From the NCBI GenBank assembly GCA_963746825.1, contig CAVVCU010000004.1:62001-126000 (forward strand): a stretch of DNA of 64,000 bases. Reading direction: 5' to 3'. Under the pieces are notes generated by a model. It had not been told where the DNA came from. It did not search any database and was given only the letters and a program-made list of their open reading frames with translations. Positions 59,446 through 64,000 of this stretch are shown one piece after another (the first letter of the stretch is position 1; the number at the start of each line of letters is the position of its first letter). The position numbers and the translations under genes are program-made. The DNA is from JACVRW01 sp963746825. GTDB lineage: Bacteria; Actinomycetota; Thermoleophilia; Solirubrobacterales; Thermoleophilaceae.

Positions 59446-60471
59446 AAGCCCTCGCGGGTGCCGCGTAGCCCGGCGTCGGGCAGTTCGACCAGTCCCACCG
59501 CGGTGGTCGTCCGGCCGATGACCGCGGCGCCGGGATGGCGGGCGGACAGGATGGAGATCGCCTCGCCCGCCTGCTCGGCCGGCACGACGCAGCAGAACCC
59601 GCAGCCCATGTTGAAGACCTCGTGCATCTCCTCCGGCCCGACCGAGCCGCGCTCGGCTATCTCGGTGAAGATGGGCGGCACGGGGAGCGGGGCGTCGATC
59701 AGGTAGCCCACCTCGGCCTCCAGGCGCAGCAGGTTGAGAAAGCCCTCACCGGTGATGTGGGCGAGGCCCCGCACCTCCACGTCGGACTCGAGCAGCTCCC
59801 GTACGGCTCGGACGTAGATCAAGGTCGGCTCGAGCAGGCGCTCGTCGCGGTCGCCCAGCACGCGGCGCGCCAGTGTGAAGCCGTTGGAGTGCAGGCCGCT
59901 CGAGGGCAGCCCGATGATCGCGTCACCCGCGCGCACCTCGGCCCCGGTCACGATCCGGTCGAGGTCCACCAGGCCGACGCAGAATCCCGAGCAGGTCGAA
60001 CCCGTGCGGCGAGGGATGGCCGCGGATCAGCTCGGGCAGCACGGCCAGCTCGCCGCCGGGTATCTCCACGCCGGCGTCCTCCGCGCCCGCCCGCAGGCCG
60101 AGCGCGATCTGCTCGAGGGCCGCCGGGTCGGCCTGCTCGACGGCGATGTAGTCGAGCACGGCGATCGGGTCGGCCCCAACGCAGATCACGTCGTTCACGT
60201 TCATGGCGATGCAGTCGATGCCGACCGTGTCGAGCTGTCCCAGGGCCTCGGCCACGATCAGCTTCGTGCCGACGCCGTCGCACGAAACCGCCAGCCCGCG
60301 CTCGTCGTCCAAGCGCAGCACGTTGGCGTAGTGGCCCGAGGCCAGCGCCGAGCGCGAGGGGCGCCCGGTCCGTATGCCCGCCAGCACGTCGACGAGGGCG
60401 CGAACGGCGGAACCGGCGCCGGCCTGGTCGACTCCCGCTCTGGCGTAGGCCGAATCGCTCACGCCGACCAT
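59442..60471 (-). pseudogene. purM: Phosphoribosylformylglycinamidine cyclo-ligase PurM, apparent 1-base insertion at 59986-59988
   Basis: From ATG at 60471: SDSAYARAGVDQAGAG, VSCDGVGTKLIVAEAL, IDCIAMNVNDVICVGADPI and GFDLLG. There the frame breaks in a run of three G (CTCGGGATTC, minus strand); with two G it continues as FCVGLVDLDRIVTG, then IGLPSSGLHSNGFTLAR, HITGEGFLNLLRL and FNMGCGFCCVVP. Together they make a full-length PurM, an essential purine step (FGAM to AIR). A real null mutation is unlikely, so a homopolymer error is the better explanation. Confidence 0.88.
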
Positions 60472-61251
60472 TCAAGCGGAGCGGTCGGCGCCCTGCTCGT
60501 GGGCCAGGGCCGTTACGCCGAGCGCGACTCGGTAACAGGCGAGCGCGCGGAGTGCGACCGGGCGCTCGAGGAGGGAAACCAGGGGCAGGGCGGCCAGGGA
60601 GGAGAGGAGCGCCGCCGCGGCCCCGGCCGCGAGAGCGGGCCGCAGCTCGGCCGGAACATCGCCCTGAGCCATGCGCGCACCCTTCAGAGCTCCGGCGGCC
60701 AGGGTCACCGGCACGGCAGCGCGCAGAGAGAGACGCAGCGAAGAAGCGCGAGACAACCCGCGCAGCCGCGCTGCGCTCAGGGCGGCCCCGAAGCGCGACA
60801 CACCCGGCGCAAGCGCGGCGGCCTGGGCGAAGCCGACGGCGAGGTGGTCGAGGGCGCTGGCTGAGCGCCGGCGCTCCGGGGTCAGATCGGCCAGGAAGAG
60901 CACCGCGCCGGCCACCGCCTGCCCTGCGCAAACCCACGCCACACTCCCCAGCCGCCGTTCGATCGAGCTCTCAAAGGCGGCTCCGAGGACCGCGGGCGGC
61001 AACAGCGTGAGGCCGAGATGGCGAAGCTCCCCCGGCCCGCCGCGCCGCGCTGTCACCAGCAGCGCCGGTACCGACCCCGCGTGCAACGCCACCTCGAACG
61101 CCTTGCGGGCCGCGGGCTCCAGCTCGGCGTAGTGCCAGCCCAGCAGCCGCGGGACGAGCGCCAGATGTCCCGAGCTCGATACCGGAAGCAGCTCGGTCGG
61201 CCCCTGCACGAGGCCCAGCGCCACGGCCTGGCGCAGCGGAAGGGAGTTCAG
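60472..61251 (-). CDS. uppP: Undecaprenyl-diphosphatase UppP (BacA), apparent CTG start
   Basis: A membrane phosphatase of about 259 residues that recycles undecaprenyl diphosphate. Conserved segments: LGLVQGPTELLPVSSSGHL with the catalytic Glu, ALHAGSVPALLV and ALAPGVSRFGAALSAARL with the second active-site Ser/Arg. The normal start is about eight residues before LGLVQG; only CTG at 61251, in CTGA with the dedA stop, fits. GTG at 61224 is the first canonical start but leaves a very short lead. Ends with TGA touching the purM ATG. Confidence 0.87.
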   Translation of the reverse strand: MNSLPLRQAVALGLVQGPTELLPVSSSGHLALVPRLLGWHYAELEPAARKAFEVALHAGSVPALLVTARRGGPGELRHLGLTLLPPAVLGAAFESSIERRLGSVAWVCAGQAVAGAVLFLADLTPERRRSASALDHLAVGFAQAAALAPGVSRFGAALSAARLRGLSRASSLRLSLRAAVPVTLAAGALKGARMAQGDVPAELRPALAAGAAAALLSSLAALPLVSLLERPVALRALACYRVALGVTALAHEQGADRSA

Positions 61252-61931
61252 GCGGACTCGGTGGCCGGATCGGAGCCGCCCGAGGCCTCCTCGGCCTTGC
61301 GCCGCCGGGCCCGGAGAAGCAGGTAGATCACGCCCACCACGATGGTCGCCGCCACCACGTAGTCGACGTAGTGGAGGTTGTCCTTCCAGCTCTCCCAGTT
61401 GTCGCCGGCCTGCTTGCCGATGTAGGTGAGTGCGAACACCCAGGGCAGGCAGCCGAGGAACGAGAGGACGCTGAAGCGCAGGAAGGGCATCCGCGCCACT
61501 CCCGCCGGCAGCGAGATGAAGGTGCGGATGATGGGCAGCATGCGCGTGAAGAACACCGTGGCGTCGCCGTGGCGCTCGAACCAGCGGTCGGCCCAGCGCA
61601 GGTGTGACGGCTTGATGTGCAGCTTCTTGCCGTGCTTCTCGAGGATGTCCACCCGCCCGGCATAGCCGACCCAGTAGGCGACCCAGGACCCGACCAGGTT
61701 GGCGAACGACCCCACCAGGGTGGCGGCCACGAGGCTGTATTCGCCGCGCGACACGTTGAAGCCGGCGAACAGCATGGTGGCCTCGCTGGGCACGGGGATG
61801 CACGCGCTCTCCAGGAGCATCAGCACGAACACTCCCGGGAGCCCCAAGGCATCCACCACGTCCACGGCCACCTCGACAATCGGATCCGTGATCGAGGCGA
61901 ACAAGGGCGAAGTAGGGTAGCGATCGGTCAT
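61248..61931 (-). CDS. DedA-family membrane protein
   Basis: A 227-residue protein with about five helices and the DedA signatures LESACIPVPSEATMLFAG, FTRMLPIIRTFISLPAGVARM and SFLGCLPWVFALTYIG. DedA proteins act as lipid flippases; UptA-like members transport undecaprenyl phosphate, which fits the adjacent uppP. ATG at 61931 shares the palindrome CATG with the start of the divergent gene. TTG ten codons later is an alternative. Confidence 0.9.
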   Translation of the reverse strand: MTDRYPTSPLFASITDPIVEVAVDVVDALGLPGVFVLMLLESACIPVPSEATMLFAGFNVSRGEYSLVAATLVGSFANLVGSWVAYWVGYAGRVDILEKHGKKLHIKPSHLRWADRWFERHGDATVFFTRMLPIIRTFISLPAGVARMPFLRFSVLSFLGCLPWVFALTYIGKQAGDNWESWKDNLHYVDYVVAATIVVGVIYLLLRARRRKAEEASGGSDPATESA

Positions 61932-62973
61932 GAGCCCGGTGCCACTTTTCGCCAGCAGCCTCGAGCCCTACCACGACCGCCTGGCGAGCGCGATGGAGCG
62001 GGTGACCCGCTCCGGGAGCTACATCCTGGGCCCCGAGGTCGAGGCCTTCGAGAGCGAGTTCGCGGCCTATCTGGGGGTGCGGCACTGCGTGGGCGTGGCC
62101 AACGGCACCGACGCCCTGACCATCGCTCTGCGCGCCCTCGGAGTGGGCCCGGGCGACGAGGTCGTGATGCCCTCCTTCACGTTCTACGCGACGGCCGAGG
62201 CGGCGATCGTCGCCGGTGCCACGCCGGTGTTCTGCGACATCGACCTCGACACGTTCTGCGTGACCCCCGAGACGGTGAGGGCCGTGCTGACCCCGCGCAC
62301 CAAGGCGATCGTGCCCGTGCACCTGTTCGGCAACGTCGCCCCGGTGCCCGCGCTTCGCGAGCTCGGCCCGCCCGTGCTCGAGGACGCCGCCCAGGCGGCG
62401 GGCGCCGACCTCGACGGCGTGAAGGCGGGTGCGCTCGGCGACGCCGCGACCTTCTCCTTCTTTCCCTCCAAGAACCTGCCCTGCCTGGGCGACGGCGGGG
62501 CGATCACCACGAACAGCGACGAGGTGGCCGAGCTGGCCCGGGTGCTGCGCTTCCACGGCTCGCGCGACAAGAGCACGTTCACCGAGGTGGGCTACAACTC
62601 GCGCCTCGACGCTCTGCAGGCGGCGGCGCTGCGCGTGCTGCTACCCGAGCTCGACGGCTGGACCGAGCGGCGCCGGGAGGCGGCCGCGGCCTACGAGCGG
62701 CTGGGCCTGGGCGAGCACGCGGCTCTTCCCGTCGCCGTCCCGGGAGCGAGCCATTGCTACCACCTCTACGTCGTCCGCAGCGACCGTGAGCTGCCGATTG
62801 GGCGCGGTTACTACCGCGTGCCGGTTCACCGCCAGCCCGCGATCGGCTCCAGCGCGCAGCTGCCGGCGACCGAGGAGGCGGCCCGCACCAACCACGCGCT
62901 GCCGATGGGCAAGGACCTGACCGAGGAGCAGGTGGCGGAGGTGGTGGCGGCGTGCGCATCTGGATCGACCTGA
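61930..62973 (+). CDS. DegT/DnrJ/EryC1/StrS sugar aminotransferase, WbpE-like
   Basis: A 347-residue PLP enzyme: SGSYILGPEVEAFESEFAAYLGV, NGTDALTIALRALGVGPGDEV, VPVHLFGN, EDAAQAAGA and the PLP lysine in SFFPSKNLPCLGDGGAI, which closely resembles WbpE. It would aminate C3 of a UDP-keto-uronic acid, the one step missing from the left-end operon. ATG at 61930; the 3' end overlaps the DUF354 gene by 22 nt. Confidence 0.88.
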   Translation: MSPVPLFASSLEPYHDRLASAMERVTRSGSYILGPEVEAFESEFAAYLGVRHCVGVANGTDALTIALRALGVGPGDEVVMPSFTFYATAEAAIVAGATPVFCDIDLDTFCVTPETVRAVLTPRTKAIVPVHLFGNVAPVPALRELGPPVLEDAAQAAGADLDGVKAGALGDAATFSFFPSKNLPCLGDGGAITTNSDEVAELARVLRFHGSRDKSTFTEVGYNSRLDALQAAALRVLLPELDGWTERRREAAAAYERLGLGEHAALPVAVPGASHCYHLYVVRSDRELPIGRGYYRVPVHRQPAIGSSAQLPATEEAARTNHALPMGKDLTEEQVAEVVAACASGST

Positions 62974-63953
62974 CCAACAGCCCCCACGTGCTCGTCATGC
63001 GCCCGCTGATCGATGCCATGCGCGAGGACGGTCACGAGGTCGAGGTCACGGCGCGCGACTTCGCGCAGACCCTCGAGCTCTGCGCGCGCTTCGAGATCTC
63101 GCACACGGCGATCGGGCGCCATCGCGGCGGGCGGCTCGCCGCCAAGGGGCTGGGTCTCGCGTCGCGCAGCCTCGCCCTGGTGCGCTGGGCGCGCGGGCGG
63201 CGCTTCGACGTGGCGATGGGCCACGGCTCCAACGACATCAGCGTGGCAGCGGCCCTGCTCGGCATCCCGAGCGCCACCGCCTTCGACTACGAGTGGGCCA
63301 AGGTCCAGCACCAGGTCAACTGCCGCCTGGCGCGCGCGGTGGTGGTGCCGGACGCCATCCCCCCGGAGCGCCTGTTCCCCTACGGAGCTAAGGGCAAGAT
63401 CCGCGCCTACCAGGGCCTCAAGGAGGAGTACTACCTGGCCGGGTTCGAGCCTGACGACGCCGTGTTCGCCGAGCTCGGCCTCGACGCCGCCCGCCCGCTG
63501 GTGGTGGTGCGCACGCCGCCCGAGGTCTCGCTCTACCACCGTTTCGAGAACCCCCTGTTCCCGCGCATCCTGGAGCACCTGGCGCGACAGGACGCTCAGG
63601 CGGTGGTGTTGCCCCGCACGGCGGCGCAGCGCGAGGAGATCGCCCGCCTCGGCGACTTCGTGGTGCCCGAGCGGGCGGTGGACGCCCAGAGCCTGGTCGC
63701 CCTGGCCGATCTGGTGGTGTCGGCGGGCGGTACGATGAACCGCGAGGCCGTCGCCCTCGGAACGCCCGTGTACACGACTTTCGAGGGGCGCCTCGGGGCT
63801 GTCGACGAGGCGCTGCTCCGCGAGGGGCGGTTGCGCAGGCTCGGCGATCCCGAGCAGATCGAGGTGCAGCGGCGTCCCGAGAAAAGCGGGTTGCGGATAC
63901 GCCGCGACCCGCGCGAACTCGTCACACTGCTTCTGTCCGCCCGCCGACCATGA
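62952..63953 (+). CDS. DUF354 family GT-B-fold protein
   Basis: A 333-residue protein beginning MRIWIDLTNSPHVLVMRPL with GHGSNDISVAAALLGIPSATAFDYEW, RTPPEVSLYHRFENPLFP and VSAGGTMNREAVALGTPVYTTF. DUF354 proteins resemble UDP-GlcNAc 2-epimerases or glycosyltransferases and are found in surface polysaccharide loci; no reaction is established. GTG at 62952. It overlaps the aminotransferase and the following gene (ATGA). Confidence 0.85.
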   Translation: MRIWIDLTNSPHVLVMRPLIDAMREDGHEVEVTARDFAQTLELCARFEISHTAIGRHRGGRLAAKGLGLASRSLALVRWARGRRFDVAMGHGSNDISVAAALLGIPSATAFDYEWAKVQHQVNCRLARAVVVPDAIPPERLFPYGAKGKIRAYQGLKEEYYLAGFEPDDAVFAELGLDAARPLVVVRTPPEVSLYHRFENPLFPRILEHLARQDAQAVVLPRTAAQREEIARLGDFVVPERAVDAQSLVALADLVVSAGGTMNREAVALGTPVYTTFEGRLGAVDEALLREGRLRRLGDPEQIEVQRRPEKSGLRIRRDPRELVTLLLSARRP

Positions 63954-64000
63954 GAGAGCTCACGTCATCGGTGAACGCCCGCCGCCTCGGCCAGGTCGGC
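63950..64000 (+). CDS. Start of a further gene in the polysaccharide cluster, partial
   Basis: ATG at 63950 overlaps the DUF354 stop as ATGA. Only 17 codons (MRELTSSVNARRLGQVG) are visible before the window ends. N-termini like this occur in membrane-bound polysaccharide biosynthesis proteins such as CapD/FlaA1-type dehydratases, but 17 residues do not allow an assignment. Confidence 0.45.
   Translation, partial: MRELTSSVNARRLGQVG

Noticed and set aside
1..64000. CRISPR arrays, insertion sequences, integrases or prophage genes
   Set aside because: No regularly spaced repeats, transposase motifs or phage structural genes seen; the window is chromosomal backbone.

Overview
The window is about 70% GC, densely packed, and carries the chromosomal replication-origin region of a high-GC Gram-positive bacterium. 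The gene repertoire fits Actinomycetota and most probably class Thermoleophilia (Solirubrobacterales-like): FhaA/FhaB/PstP/FtsW/PbpA/PknB signalling-elongation cluster, menaquinone and Rieske/cytochrome b chain, dcd, GTG and TTG starts, and NTGA overlaps throughout. The class assignment is inference from gene content and was not checked by a search.

Layout. 1-5.4 kb (minus): a sugar-nucleotide operon (2-epimerase, 6-dehydrogenase, 3-oxidase, N-acetyltransferase) for a di-N-acetylated uronic acid, headed by a class IV aminotransferase and tRNA-Lys. 5.5-7.6 kb (minus): STAS protein, membrane repeat protein, TatC, TatA. 7.7-8.8 kb (plus): dCTP deaminase and a zinc-ribbon protein. 8.8-12.7 kb (minus): polyprenyl synthase, MenG and a three-gene cytochrome bc complex in which the second half of cytochrome b is fused to cytochrome c. 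12.8-16.5 kb (minus): hemL, a double siroheme-decarboxylase-like protein and hemB. 16.5-26.7 kb (mixed): ABC exporter, YmdB-like phosphoesterase, an envelope glycosylation group, an aminotransferase with a D-Ala-D-Ala ligase, a bifunctional nuclease and tRNA-Ile. 26.8-31.6 kb (minus): parB, parA, rsmG, jag, yidC, yidD, rnpA, rpmH. 31.9-41 kb (plus): dnaA, dnaN, recF, DUF721, gyrB, gyrA. 41-46.9 kb (mostly minus): glycosyltransferase, esterase, HNH protein, pheA and membrane proteins. 47-57.2 kb (plus): Ser/Thr kinase, two FHA proteins, phosphatase, FtsW/RodA, PBP, PASTA kinase and a second Ddl. 57.2-64 kb: a third kinase, DsbA-like protein, PurM, UppP, DedA, then a DegT aminotransferase and DUF354 gene that open another surface-polysaccharide cluster.

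Origin. Coding strand switches from minus to plus at about 31.7 kb, between rpmH and dnaA. A perfect DnaA box lies between dnaA and dnaN. Two identical parS-like 14-mers flank the origin, each inside the first codons of a gene (rsmG and dnaN), and in both genes they encode VSRET.

Most notable. (1) A free-standing mini-transcription unit at 42.35-42.58 kb has a 14-nt Shine-Dalgarno able to pair with the whole 16S rRNA tail, a 14-codon ORF, a structured 3' part and a terminal hairpin. (2) Six conserved genes (yidC, a kinase, fhaB, pstP, a DsbA-like gene, purM) are each broken by an apparent single-base frameshift, most easily read as consensus errors. (3) Both tRNA genes are followed within 2-5 nt by a protein start without a usable Shine-Dalgarno. 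(4) rsmG and uppP seem to start at CTG within CTGA overlaps. (5) Four of eight convergent gene pairs end in one shared CTAG.
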